Shown here in pieces: positions 23,761 to 37,644 of a DNA stretch of 64,000 nt. This DNA comes from Megalopta genalis. Lineage: Eukaryota; Arthropoda; Insecta; Hymenoptera; Halictidae. Positions within the stretch are counted from its first letter, which is position 1. Each line of letters starts with the position of its first letter. The stretch covers positions 3,124,001-3,188,000 of the forward strand of contig NC_135029.1 in assembly GCF_051020955.1 (NCBI RefSeq), read 5' to 3'. A program made the position numbers and the translations under genes. Below the pieces are notes generated by a model that was given only the letters and a program-made list of their open reading frames with translations, ran no database searches and was not told the origin of the DNA.

Positions 23761-25226
23761 GATAAAAAAGATTTATTTATTTATATACAACACAAACACG
23801 CGATCGTTTAAAATTATCATGCAAATTCCATCAAAGGCTGCTTTCTTCAAATAAATTCCTTGGTATCTCCAAATTCGTTTGGATTGATTCAGTTTTTTGT
23901 AGCACCATAAACTAGACCATCAACACCGTTTGTTTCTTCTTTTTATGTTCGTCGGCCACTTGGTATCACAACTTAATCTGAGTAACACACCGCGTTATTT
24001 TAGTGTGATGGAAGGCTCATGGGATCGTTTATTAAACTAATATCTACCATCGTGTGTCTCGTTTTATGGCAAATAATTTAATCACGTCGGTTTCACAGCA
24101 CGTGGATGAATCGTAAAAGAAGATGTCGAGCCATAAATTTTCCAACACATTGCACAGTATGTAAAGAATGTATACGTTTCGATGTTAAATCCACATCTCT
24201 GGGTCAATGGGCATTCATTCGAAACGTTTACATTCAAATATTGTTAGTTGACTTATGCAAATTGAAACTGCGCGTGTATGCATTTTAATGCGATGTTGTT
24301 GCTCTTTCTAATATGTAGTTCTATTAAGTTGAAAGCAAGTTGATTATTTTGTTAAATATATTCGGGGTTGTAACTTAATTATACTTTGCAAATTAAAATA
24401 CGCTATTATGTACAATAGAGTACATGGATGTCACGCATACTGTTGCAACATTTTTAACATTTTTCGCTGTTGGGTACAGGAGATTCTGTAATTAATGCAG
24501 GATAATAAACGATTGTAATTAGTTCTGTTTTTGCAACCAGCGACGGGTATGAATATAATTTAACGTTGTCAGTAATTTACAGCACATACTATAAATTTTG
24601 TTTGTAATTAGTTTTTTAACGGATCAACCTAAATATAAATTTCTATTTTGTTTTAGTTAATAAAACGTCGACATACGTTCTGATTTTCTCTTATGAGTTT
24701 TCGTTGCGTGAAAATTGAGTTTGATTATAAATATGGACGTTCAACGCAATTTAACGTTGCCAGTGATTTAAATCAAATATTATAAATTCTGTTCGCAATT
24801 AGTTCTTTTGTGAATTATTTCAAAATGTAGATTTTTAAATGAAACAAATGAATAAGTCAATTTAACTTTTTACAAGGTTTTTGTTGCTGGAAGATTAAGC
24901 TTGCACATAAACATATGCCACGCATATTATAATCTATTTTGTTTCTATACAAAATGGAAAAAAGATATTTAATAACGACGAATATTGTGAGAATACTTCT
25001 ACCTCGCACAAAAATGCATTGGGGACGCATCCAGATACCCAAAATACACTGGCAGCGCCTCACTGATCAACCGCGTCTAACGACGTATCCTCAAAATAAA
25101 TTTCCTCGAGAATGGAAATCGATTTATTTTTGTATGTAGCGTCACTATACATATAGCTCGAAGCCCCATGCATTATTCATATCGTGGCTTTAATTTATTG
25201 TGCTTAAAAAAGAAGAAGAAAACATT

Positions 25227-25632
25227 TCGAAACTTTGACTGCCAATCTAGCAACGCCAAAAATTCTATAAAATCAAAGCAATTTATTTAACGGAATAACA
25301 ATTGCATAGTTAGAATGTATGATATTGAATAGTCTTTCAACCAACCATTTTGTAGATCGTAAACAAAAGTGTGCTAAATATATTAACGCAAACATTCATT
25401 TTCAACCCTTAACTAGTACGATGGCTAAAAGTGCAACAAGATGTATTAATCTAATTCTAGATAAACGATCCATTTTATTTCATTCTTAGACGATATATAA
25501 AATAATGAAAACATGGAAAATTAAATTTTTATTACAAAGTAAAATAGAAATACAATGTTAGGGTCACTCGTAACCTCAGAATGCCTGTTAAGGGTTAAGT
25601 CTGGTCAAATAATTCCGTCATCCATTTTTTTC
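25227..25632. mobile_element. Dispersed repeat copy interrupted by a TTAA-target MITE
   Basis: The segment 25227-25401 and its continuation after 25598 (TCTGGTCAAATAATTCCGTC) match the repeat at about 17187-17390 in order. Between them sits a 189-bp insert (25406-25594) with ends CCCTTAAC and GTTAAGGG, flanked by TCAA and TTAA. The uninterrupted relative near 17361-17368 shows the pre-insertion order. Confidence 0.65.
25406..25594. mobile_element. TTAA-target MITE, 189 bp (piggyBac-like)
   Basis: Terminal inverted repeats are short (CCCTTAAC.../...GTTAAGGG) and flanked by TCAA/TTAA. No coding capacity. Its insertion into a repeat whose empty form is in the same window gives unusually clear boundaries. 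Confidence 0.65.
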
Positions 25633-26700
25633 TATAAATTCTATTTTTATGGATTAATTTGTCAAAAATTGAAATGAACCCTGAACGAGATTCGTATAAT
25701 GCTGCGAATAAGTAAATTTCGGAGAAATTAATTCGGTGTGACATTTTTGCGGGAAATAAGTTCAAAGAATAAATTCAGTTCGTTGGATTGTTACAATTTA
25801 TTATTTTAATCGTGTTTTAGGCATCTATGATATAATTTTGATACATATAATATATAATTTCGATATAAATGATTTTGTGTTTGTTTCGTCTAAAAGGAAA
25901 CGAATCTTTGTCATCAACGTGTTTCTTTAGCCGGTACAAGAACTGCACTGAACTTGCAATGTTGTAACAAATGGCAAATGATCAATGTACAACTATTAAA
26001 AGATATATGTCCGAACAGCTGTTGAAAAATGTCAAACATGCATGGTACAATTATATTGATTGACCCTCAAATTGCATATATGTATACAAAAATACAATTT
26101 TTTTTATTTTCCTTTCTACAAAAATTATTAATATTCTCTATACATATGGGAATATATGAAAAAGTTTCAATTCAAGTAATGGTTTAACACTACAACTATT
26201 GAGTCCTAAACGCGTATATTGTTTTATAACAATGGATAGATTCGGTTTATTTAAATGTCGTACGGTCTCTATTATTATAATACATGCTTGAATAAAAAAG
26301 TGTATCTAAAAATGCCTGATAGAAACAATCTTTATACTATAAAAGAAAAGATAAAAAAACTAGCCATTTCGACTGGTTTAATAATTACAGTGTTAGTAAC
26401 AAAGGAATAAGAATTTGTAGCGTTGTTTTGGGTTAGGCAGACCCACAATTTACGTTCTTAATCGAAACTTATTTAAGTATTTTCATTATATTTGTGATTA
26501 GTCAACGAGCATATACCAGCACATACGAGCACTATCGCGGAAGCCATTAGTAGAGTTTTTCAAACTAATCAAAGTGCTCTGTCTCTATAATCACGCTTTG
26601 ACAATCTCTTTATAATTGTGTCGCAATCCTTTATACTCCACGGGGTTGTCACTAGGCGGACCTTGCTATAGCCTATAGGTTGCAAGGAAGAGAATAGGAA

Positions 26701-26743
<43 letters not shown>
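26701..26743. repeat. (GA)n microsatellite
   Basis: About 43 bases of nearly pure GA. The minus-strand ORF across it, rich in Leu-Ser, is an artefact. Confidence 0.95.
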
Positions 26744-26746
<3 letters not shown>

Positions 26747-27581
26747 GAAAATTGTGCGAAGCAGTGGAAATTAGACAAAACTACTTCTACGTAGTCACGT
26801 CGCTAGTTCTAAGGGATGTTCCATTTAGACAAGGAATATGTGCTACGCTTTCAAGACGACACAAGTCACATTTTCAAAACTCCCACAAGCTTGTGCCGTA
26901 GTCAAGATCTATACGGAGCATCCATTTAGAAAAATACATTTCTAGTATTTAATTTATGTTTAATTCTTTGCACTCGATTGATGACATTGAGACAACTCTG
27001 AGGCGACAAAAAAGAATTGATATATGCATTATTTTCAAAAAGAATTTTCACTTTATTAACGATAAATTATTAAAAAATAGAAGTTTTCTAGAAGCGAACA
27101 GGTTTAATTTCGTATGCACCCAATAAAAACAATCACACCTGTAGAGTGAAAGAATTGTCTATAATAATAATTATATTTCATAATTGTCGCCAGAGGCATT
27201 TAAAAAATAATGTTCAAACATCGTACCAAAAAGATCGTAAAAACAATTGGTATTAATTATATTTTGTTAAATTTTACATGTTCAACAATTTCCTTTAAAA
27301 AAAGAAACGAATTTAATGATACTGAAACGGCCATTACTTCTCTGTTGTTTAAAACATACGAGAGATACGATTTTTCATTTCAAAAATAGTTTTACAAAAT
27401 TCTCTTATAAATATTATTCAGATTACTTCTTCAGTCTCCGAGATATTCGTAATTTTGATAATCTTAGTTCGAGGAAAACGTTTAAAGTTTCAAATTACGA
27501 TTTATACTTAGACATAACGTTTTCGAATCTGCATGAATACAGTCATAGTCCCTATAGAAGCAACCGTTGGTACTTAATTGT

Positions 27582-27816
27582 AGTAAATTCTCCCTAATTG
27601 ACACTCTGATGGTCCACAAAAATGAACAATTTGGGAAGAGAAGATACAATTATTCGAGCCATTATAGTTATATAATATATTTATTTCAGTTTTTATAGTT
27701 GTTGACAATCGGTAACTATAAAAACGAGCTGCAAGGCTCGAATAATCGTATCTCTTCTTCTCAAATTGTCTATTTTTGTGTACAATCTGAGCGTCAATCA
27801 GGGAGAATTTACTGTA
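27582..27816. mobile_element. MITE of about 235 bp with long inverted ends
   Basis: Left end AGTAAATTCTCCCTAATTGA; right end TCAATCAGGGAGAATTTACT. Matching internal blocks continue inwards (CACAAAAATGAACAATTTGG versus its relative TCAAATTGTCTATTTTTGTG; TTCGAGCC versus GGCTCGAA). The arms are about 75-80 bp on either side of an AT-rich loop. A second, one-armed copy is at 45360. Confidence 0.85.
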
Positions 27817-28746
27817 CTTCGAGATTCCTTAAAATAAACCTCGTCGTTTTTTATACATTGTTTAAACATTATTCAAAAGTTTACGTAACAAGTTAAAACT
27901 AATGAAAACGGTTCTTGGCTCTGCAGTTTACCAATTTGATTTCCACTTATTAAGCCGTAATTAACTTTATATTCATCGAATACGACGTATTACGTATTTT
28001 TATTAAATACCAAACAAAATGAAAGAATAGAAAAATTAATATAACCGGCTCTACTTCCATATTTAGGGCGCTTTTGCTTCCATATTCATGTTTTCCTCGA
28101 TTTTACAACCCTCGTTTAATATGCTTATTGCTTCTTTTCTTACGTAAACACAGGGGATGCTGCAACCGTTACTATGTCGCATGGAAGTAATTATTTAGCA
28201 AATTGGTGTACGTACAGGCAAAGCTAAAATATATTAATTATTACTGTCCTTTGAGCATTGCCACGAAATTCGAAGCACCATTACCAAGTTCCGAACTTTA
28301 ACAAGTGTAATAATAATGGTATAAACATTCCCGAGCTTGGCGCTGTACAACAACCCTGTATGCAACAGCCGCGATGCTCCGTGTTCTATTTCATACCGCG
28401 AACAATAAAACGCAATGAAAACAAAGAAGCGGTGGAGGAAGGAAGCTGATGAAGAGAAATGTGTGCAGTAATAGAACACGGATAGCGGTAAGAAGGAAGA
28501 CAAGATGAGACAATGGAGACAAAAAGGAGAGAGAGAGAAAAACAAGGAGAGAGGAAGGGAGAGAATAGGGGAGAGGGTGAAGAACGGAGACTAAAAGGAA
28601 TATACGCTTGTGAGGTATAGTAAGGAAATACGTGTTTTGGTCCAAACAAGCGAAAGGGAATGGGACAAAGGTGAACAGAAACGAATGCTTGTGGATTTGA
28701 AGAAAACGTGAAGACGTCAACAGAAGAAGCATACAGAGGGATGAAA

Positions 28747-28751
<5 letters not shown>

Positions 28752-28802
<51 letters not shown>
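28752..28802. repeat. (GA)n microsatellite in a purine-rich tract
   Basis: About 50 bases of pure GA inside a longer purine-rich tract (about 28430-28830). The three overlapping minus-strand ORFs rich in Ser/Leu/Phe/Pro are read from this polypyrimidine complement and are not supported as genes. Confidence 0.95.
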
Positions 28803-28804
<2 letters not shown>

Positions 28805-31800
28805 GTGAAAGTGTATGCAGACCGAGAGAGAGGACGAGGGTTTGGTCCGTGCTTCGTTGAGCGTGTAATCAATAGGAGGTCACTGGCACCAGTAGATACA
28901 ATCGGCACATTTTAAGTCCACCTCAGTGTTGCACAGCTTGCTACTGTATTGACCCTCCTTCCTTTTATGATTAATTCGCGACATGTGCATATTCGTTATT
29001 CCTGTCCTCCCCCTCTCGTCCGTACATTATGTTTCATCTAATTTGCAACGTAATGATCGCGACGAGTGAAATATTTATGAACTTCGGCAACAATTTCTGT
29101 ATTCAATCCATACGACCTAACTGAATTTCATTTCACACGGAAGTCGAATCTTTCATAATTAGCGCTCGAACAGCGGACCCTTTTATAAAAATATTACTTG
29201 CAATTAGTATGTTTAGGAATTTTTATAATTTTATTTATATATTTTTTATTTTATTTAGCAACTCTTTTTATTTTATTTATTAATTTGAGTTCATTTTATA
29301 TATCGATTGCTAGCTTTTCTAATTTTAATATAGAACAGTTATAGACTGTTTTTAATTCGAATTTGTGTTGCATTTTCTATGCATACAGAAGAGGTGCAAG
29401 CTCGAATTACGTCAATTTTATTTTGAAAATTGATTTACAGTTCTGAGATTAACACATACAGATGGAAATATTTGTGTAATGGGTTTATAAAGCGTGTGAA
29501 TGTTCAAATTACCTGTCAGAAACTCGATATTCGAGTAACAATTTTTAATGGGTGCAAATTAACCCGGATCACGCCATTGAAATGCGAAAGTTGATGAATA
29601 GCTGCATGGAAATAATGATTCTTAATTACATTGTATCTATTGTATTTTGAATCGTATTTCAATCGTTTTTCAATATACAAGTAATGTAAGCTTTCAAAAT
29701 GAAATTTTAGTTTAATGCTAATGAGAAAATGTGTTTGGTAATAATAATATTTTGATTAATTGTGCTACAGAATATTAACGTGGATGCCAGTTACTTTAAT
29801 TGCTTAATGTATTAATATTTTTGTACTTTATATTCATTATTGTTTTGTAATAAATAGAAAATGAATTATTATATTAGCGTTTATTGATTTAAATTATATT
29901 GTATTAATATATTTAGCAACTATTGGAATGATTTATTGTGTCATAGTTTCAGTTAGTGCTTTTATAAATATCGAAAATATTCTATACAAATCTTTTTGCA
30001 ATATAAAAATTGCAAACAACTGTAAGAAACACAAATTAAATAAAATTATATTTCTTTTCTTAATAGTTTTCTGCAGTTGGAAATAATGTAACAATGTCAT
30101 TAAATTCTTCTAATATTTTTACTATTTTGTGCTACACTAATTCATGTATGCCAAAAATGCATAAAATCCGCAAACCAATGATCACAATTTTGATCAAAAT
30201 CTATCTAATGTCAAGTTAAAGTTTTTTAATATGTTGAAAGCAATATGAAACTACAATGTTTGTAAGTTGAAGAATATTTTTAATTAAATTTGACAAATAA
30301 TTAAAACTTTCATTATTCATGTAAATTTATAATTTCTTTTAAATTGCAATTGTACATAAAAAAAGTATTTGTAAGAGTGGGCATTCTTTAATGTAAAACT
30401 TAAGAAGTTCTTAATTTACGCAGAAGTAAAGTAGTTTGTTATAAGAAACAATTTATATTGTAATTCGTATCTGCGAATTTTTTATTCCCATACAAATGAA
30501 TGTGACGTCTCTAATTTTATTAATTTCATTTGGAGATTTCACTCGTGAAAATGGTCCTTTATTAAACAAATTACAGAATATTTCACAGTCCGTTACTCAG
30601 GATGTTGTTTACAACCGAAATAATTATAAAAAAATGTATAATTGTGAAAAAGGAAAAATAGATATTTACAAAAGAATGATCAATATTCATACTTAAGTCA
30701 TGAATACAAATAACTTAGAACAAAATTCTAATGTCTAACATATGATTATCTTAATCCAACACAATTTTTATTGTAATTTTCTCAAAAAACGAGTTTTCTT
30801 TGATAGCCAAATTCTAGGTAATAAATCTCAAACTCGACATTTTATTTATTATTAGTTTAACTTTTAATAACAAAATTTTTTACGCAACATTCTTTTTTCG
30901 ATGGTAATACAAATTTTGAAGTATATAAGTAGCAAATTAATTAGAACAATTCTTAATGTATCTTCACATCAAATGATTTCCAAGAAAACTGAGTTGATAT
31001 AATCAAAATATACAAATGTCGATTTGCACGTAACGTTTTCAAATAAATAATCACAATGAAACGTGCAAGTGAGTAAGCAAATACCATTTGAAAGTAAATG
31101 TCCCAATTTTATGTTTATCTTCAATGCGCAACCTCGCTGCTTTCTGCAGTAAAATCACATCGAAACTATCAGTTGTGAAAATGTTAACACTCGATTGTCG
31201 ACTCTTACATTAACGTATGTCCAGATGCGGGATTTCTTTAATTTTGTTTCGAGTGCCGTGTTCCATTAACTTAATGAAATAGAAGTGTACTAAAAAATAT
31301 GTAGGGCAAAGACAACAAAAACAATGGTACAAGGAAACGAGTTTCGCTTTTATTCTTTCTCTGAGCATTTCTTTCGCCTGTTACTTAATCGTTCATTTAG
31401 TGGAAAAAATCTATATTTACTGATAGTCCACATTGCCTCCAAAGATTAAATATTGATAAGAGGTAAGTATTATTTCAGTGCAGTGTTCATTATTATTTCA
31501 GTGTGCTAATTTCTTAATCTGCTTTGTAGGTATGCTTCGGAAATTTTTGTTTTGTTAAATTCATAAATGTCTTTATGAAAAGTTTTGGAAACAACATTTA
31601 TATATTTATACACATTCAAACTGCTCATTATAGATTTTTTATATTCGGGCCTTTATAAAAATACAACTTTTCTAAGTCATTTGTAACATACGAATATGAA
31701 ATAAAAATGAATTTTTGCTTTGAATAATTTTAGTAAGTCAACAATAGAGTTTAAATTCTTCAAATAGTTTCACAGTTTTACTTACTATTCATTTTTGTTA

Positions 31801-32730
31801 TAAAAGCAAAAAAATTCGTAGATCAATTAATGTACATACACAAACTATGAATTTTAATATGTTATTCAGATATGTTTATAACATATCAATAACAATGCAC
31901 ATGCACATAGATATGTATTTACAAATTTCAGAATATATAGTTCGTAATATTAACATAAAATCAATATTCTTTCCTTTTGATTTGTACTACTTTGTAAGAA
32001 ATCACCTGTCTTGATTTTTAAATCCAGGATTTGATCGGAATCATACTAATTTATATATCTATAGATTCCATAATAATATGCATGAATAAAAATACATGAG
32101 CAGTCTGATTTATTAAAGTTCCAGGAATATGTCCACAAAACAAGTCGAGGAACGTCAATCAAGTGGTTAAGGACGACCATAATTAGACCTCGAATATTTA
32201 TACAAACTAGCTTATATAGACAAGAATACAGACAGGTGTCTCACATGGAATTTAAAACATCCGATCGGATCAAAATAAAAATAAATCATATCAATATGAG
32301 AAATTGTTCACTGTTTATGAAGCAACTGTACATCGTGCACGTTGATTTCAAAATAAAATTGAGAATAATTGTATTTTCGTTTAATCTCATCTTATCGCAG
32401 TTTCCCAGTCTCAATAATTCCACTTCAATTATTAATTTTCATTTCAGTAGAAATTCAATTATCTACCTTCCTATTCATATTAATTTCTTCGACCATGAAG
32501 AAACAAATAAAATTGGAAAAATGAGAAACGGATAGTGGAATTAAGGTCTGTTCGAGTTTGCTCGTTTCATGTGCAATCAGGAATGCATGACATTCGGATT
32601 AAACGAATAATGTTCTAATCACGACGAAAACGGTATTGCTCTTAATGTTAATAACTGTATCTTTAGTCACCCTCTCTTTCATAGATTTCTTTCCAAACTC
32701 CAGTAGACAGATCAAAAATATTTGCACTTA

Positions 32731-32860
32731 TTGTAACTAATGGGTTGTAATACCTGTTTACAATAAATAATAGCAATAAAAAGTACATCGGTGATTATAA
32801 CTAATGGATTGTAATACCTGTATATAATAAATAATAGCAATAAAAATACATCGGTGGTTA
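32731..32860. repeat. Tandem duplication, period 64 bp
   Basis: The two copies start CTAATGGGTTGTAATACCTG (32737) and CTAATGGATTGTAATACCTG (32801), share AATAAATAATAGCAATAAAA, and end ACATCGGTG. A few substitutions separate them. Confidence 0.88.
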
Positions 32861-33129
32861 TAAAACTGGTTTGTAGTCGATTAGGCGTGGAAAAAGTGAA
32901 TTAACAGGAAAAACAGCGGGTTGGGAAAAGTCAGATTTTATGGAAACGGGCGTTTTAAACGCATTCCACGCTCCATTGAGTCGACTCTATATAGATAATC
33001 ACATTAACACATAATGGTTGAAGTTTTGTGGGCCTAGTATAGCATTGTCCACCTATGATACAACATGTCAAATTCCCCCACTTCTGGTGGTTCCTATAAG
33101 CTTACGCCGTGGGTTGCCATGGATATGCG

Positions 33130-33168
33130 TTTCTCTCTCTCTCTCTCTCACTCTCTCTCTCTCTCTCG
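33130..33168. repeat. (CT)n microsatellite
   Basis: CT dinucleotide run with one interrupting CA. Shorter CT runs occur at 33462-33484 and 33934-33951. Confidence 0.92.
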
Positions 33169-33705
33169 CACGGCATTCAGCTTTCAGTGCATGAAGAATA
33201 AAGAGTACATCCGATATATGCTCAATTGTTTGCAGAAATTGTGAATCTATAAATACCGTGCTTACACGAGTTATCTCACGATTAAGCCAATAATGTCACT
33301 CGTTTCTTCGGTGTATTATGGAACGTTTATTACCTCTTTTTCTTTCGTTTCTATTCACGTTTATTTTTTTAACATCAAACTGTTATCGCACATTGTAGCC
33401 TCTCGTTCCGCACGACTTGGCCACGAGTGGAAACTTCGATACTTCATTATCGGAAAATGCCGCTCTCTCTCTCTCTCTCTCTTTCAATAAATTCTTGAAC
33501 TAAGCTGCTCAGTTGATCAGCGTTGTGTCAGTTATGTTAAATGCTTCGGGTGAACGATGACCCATCTAATAAGAAACGCATTTGCTTCGAGGGTAGTGCG
33601 TAAGTAGTAAGTAGGGTAGTGCGAGGGTAGTTTTCGTAATGCGAGAAATATTACAAGTAGGATAAAGAAAATCGTACAATGGCGGTATGTACGTATCTAG
33701 TTTGA

Positions 33706-33845
33706 ACGAAATTAAATTCACAAAATTAGATATACACAGCCAAATAAAGAGAATAGAATGTACAAAATTAAAATGTACGAAGTTGAATGTAAGAAATTAC
33801 ACGTACGAAATTAAATGTAAACAATTAAATGAACAGAATTAAATG
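33706..33845. repeat. Degenerate minisatellite, unit about 15 bp
   Basis: Repeated GTACGAAATTAAAT-like units with substitutions and small indels (for example GAACGAAATTAAATTC, GTACAAAATTAAAATG, GTACGAAATTAAATGTA). About eight units; AT-rich. Confidence 0.7.
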
Positions 33846-34499
33846 CATCTATAAGTACGAAAAATTATAATTTACACGGTTTTTAGTAGTTTGCAAGAAC
33901 AGCATGCGAACAATACGAATAAAACTATTCATTTTCTCTCTCTCTCTCTCTGCACTAATTCGTTATGTATTTGCAGGACAAATGTGAGAATTGTTATGTT
34001 TAAGTTCAGAATTAACTCAAAACTATGTGCACATGTCTCATGTGCATATATATGTATATCTGTTCATTACCGAAAGAAATAAGCCTTTGTTATCGCGAAA
34101 AACGATTAAAAGTGACTAAGGCATTCGCATTACCTTCCGTTTGCTCGGCAGAATTTTAATAAACATTATTTATGACATACAAAAAACATTTTATCAAATA
34201 AAGGAGACTTTTGTAGTAAAACGGACGAGGAACATCAACATGAAATAGTTAATACGACCATGCAATATGTAATATTATTACTCTTCGAAATATCATCCAC
34301 GTCCCCGGAATAAGCAATAGGTGCATACATAATTTTCTCACTGAAAATTGATGCGTTGAACATAGCAAAGCACCACGAATGCTCGGGCCGAAATTCTCTC
34401 CGTTTCGATATGTCGAAAATAATGTTAATTGTGTAAAGATTATCGATCAAGAATCCAAAAATGTCTGCCCTCATACTTCTGCACGCGTCGACTTCTGGC

Positions 34500-35620
34500 A
34501 CCGAACAATAAACGTCCGTGAAGTCCGAAAACGAACGGGAACGATGTTCGGGATCTCATAGTGTACGAGAAATATTCGAAAATACGAAAACGTATCGCAT
34601 CGTTACTGCTCGGCGAAGGGGAGCACGGCGAACAGTCGCGTATAGTGTGTCAGTTTGACACTAAAGCGGGGGACACGTATTGTCAGATCGAACCATACTT
34701 CACGAGTTGGGACAGACTCATCCCCTTCGGCTTATCGAGAAATCGGAATTGAAAATCCGGTCGCACGACCTGCCTTCGTCCGCATTGGAAAACAGACGGC
34801 GCGACGAATAAAATATTTGCCGAGGCAGGAACGGCGACCAAGGGGTTTCGTTGAATTTCGACGGTGCCGATGCGATTTCGTGGAAAAACAGAGCGCAGAG
34901 GCTCTGGCTGCAGGCGTCTGTCTATCCAGAGGGTCTCGAGGGTGACTCAACTCGCCTCGAACCTCGATATCCCTGCTCGCCTCGGAGAAATTGTAACGGC
35001 CGAATGGGGTGTAGATAGAGCAGCGAAACGGTTCGTGTATTTAGCGGCGAGAAAACGGTGGACGACCGTAATCGGGTCTTCCACCGGAGTTTCCCATCGT
35101 ATTCACGACTTGTGAGAAAGAGAAATCGATCCAACATGTTAACGCGTGTCTAGCATCGAGGATGGCAGCCACCCGAACAATGTACGTCTTCGAAAACGGC
35201 GCAAGATGTACCGTTCGTTTCGAATTACCTTTTTGTGTCCGTTCTACAGCGTGCACTGGTCACTTTGTTATATGGCACGATACACTTGAATCAAATTGTC
35301 ACACGAAATGTCGCAATAATCTGGTAATACAATCGCGAGTACACAGGCCTTCGGACGATAGTCAAGCACTGAGCGAGTAGATGGCGCCCGCGCTTGTACG
35401 CCACCCCTAGCGTCAAATTTTCCCCCAATCCTCTCCTCGAACCCCTCCGCCCCGCCAACCCCACCATCGTTCACCGATTTCGGATAGAGGGTTGATCGCG
35501 TGACTCATATCGAGGCACCGAAAGTCAGCGCCAGTTCTAAAATTCGCCAAATCTTCGGTTGTTTCGTTAATTGGCCGCTTTAACACCCTGATCGCCGTGT
35601 CACCCACAATTGGCTGACGG
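34500..35620. promoter_or_regulatory. GC-rich, CpG-containing patch, possible promoter/non-coding first exon
   Basis: Clearly richer in G+C and CpG than the AT-rich surroundings. The contrast is like that at the membrane-PDZ promoter (61-63 kb). Overlapping ORFs are open in most frames on both strands here, as expected from fewer stop codons, and none has a recognisable product. It could hold a promoter or 5' exon (for example of X11L, on the minus strand), but I could not fix a splice donor. Confidence 0.35.
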
Positions 35621-36207
35621 AATTATTTGTTCGAACTTGAACGTTCGTTTCGACGCTGATGGGTCGAGCATATTAACATTTGCTTGCGAAATGTGGGAGA
35701 ATTGCAAAGAGTTATGAATATCATTGTTCTGAACTTATTGCTCTTCGTTTTATTGAACGAATTGCTTTGATTTTACGGAGTTTCTGTGGTCGCTGAATGG
35801 ACGGTAAATGCATTGGTCATCGCGGGTAAACAACGGAAGATTTACGGTTGCTTTGAAGGGAACAGAGACGAATATGGAATTACGAGCCGTGGGGTTTCTG
35901 GGCGCGTACGACACACAGAAATGTTGAACAGGTAGACACTTATCGCTTCGATAACATGATAAGAGAGGAGTCGGAATGATAAGTGGAACTGAGGTTAATA
36001 ACAGTTAACGTTTGCTAGTATTTAATTAACGATCAAAGTGGATGAACGTAATACTGATACTAGAACAGTAGGAACATTTTAACGATATGCTCTTTAGAAA
36101 AAGCATATATTTAAAGAATATATTCGTATTGTGCAATGTGTAATATTAATGTGGAATTTAGTTCATACATTTTTGGGAGTCTATGTTTCATTTGCTTCGT
36201 GTTCTTA

Positions 36208-36246
36208 AATAAATAAATAAATAAATAAACATATATATATATATAT
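36208..36246. repeat. (AAAT)n followed by (AT)n
   Basis: Short tetranucleotide run passing into an alternating AT run. A simple-sequence locus. Confidence 0.9.
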
Positions 36247-37644
36247 CAGTATACTTATCCACCCCATTTTGATCATCTGAATGCGACGGATAAAGGAGGG
36301 TGGGCAACTATCGTGATAGTCAGTATATGATATGAACTATAAAAGAATGTCTTTTTGATTGCCTAACATTAGAATTAGATAAAAAATTTAATCCAGTTCC
36401 GCATTTATAATATAAATACCATCGTATAAAAAAATGTACACGTTAGAACACTTTAATTTTTATTTTCGTTTTATAATAAAGCAAAATATTGCGGCAATAT
36501 AAAAATAATAAAATGCATATCAAATTCTTGTCAATAATGTAAAATATGTAGACCATATTAAAATGATTTTAATTATTTAATAATTACTGTGAATTTGAGA
36601 GTACTTATACTTTTTATATTTATATACCCGTTACTATTTCTATTTTATACACTATTAATGAAGCAATCCTACATAATAAATTAATATAACAATATTATCA
36701 TACTAAGATGATATGATATTCCTATTTTAATCAGTCTTTTGATTTCAATAATTCGCTTTTATTTATACATTTTATTTACATTAACGTAATAATTTTTAAT
36801 TTAAATCAATTCATAGATATTTATTCTTATTAATTTTTCTGTTATACCTTACATAATCTCTAATCTACATTTAATCAGAGAAATTTGTTGGAAATCACTG
36901 TTAAACACTGTCGTTAAAATTTATGCCTGAATACCCTCTACTTTACAAAATCAAGTTGTTTAACGTTATAGATAAGATAGTGTGCATGTTAAACATAAAA
37001 TTAACTTCACTGAAAGTTGTACGCGTGTTCATAGACACGCATATACATATGTGATTTTTATTGATGAAGTGGTTGGCGATATGTTTTGATCACCACTAGA
37101 GGGCTACAAATTGTTAAAGTTTCTCGCTTGTAATCTGTTAGTTTTCCATAATCTATTTTAAAAACATTTCTTTATTTATGTTTCGGTCAGCTGAATGCAT
37201 TCTTTTAATTAACTTAGATAGCATCGAGAAAAAAATACAGAATTTTATGAATATGTTTCTTGTTTGTATGTTGTTTTTGAATAATATTTTAATTTCGTTT
37301 AAAAATTTCATCATTAGAAACAGATAGTAGTACGCCATCTGGTAGCGACATCCACAGTATTTTATAGCACAAATTTCTCCTTATCGCGAGCGATTTCTAC
37401 CTCTTCTTCCTGAACATTTTTATCCCTACCATTTTAATGCGCATCCTGCTCCGCGCAGTTCCTTTAAAAAGAGATCGGGAGATGATCGAGAGAAACCAGT
37501 GGGTTCTATGTGTCCGTGTCCATACAAATGATAAATTTAGATCGTCTCACTTTACCATGCTTGCGGTCTCACTCTTTTCGCGCATCCGTATCCCTGGCGC
37601 TCAATCTGAAATATGCGGTGTGATGTTCCACTGAGTACATACTT

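Noticed and set aside
28234..28732. Overlapping minus-strand ORFs rich in Ser, Leu, Phe and Pro
   Set aside because: They read a polypyrimidine complement; three frames are open at once.
32236..32535. 99-codon plus-strand ORF
   Set aside because: AT-driven composition, no homology recognised.
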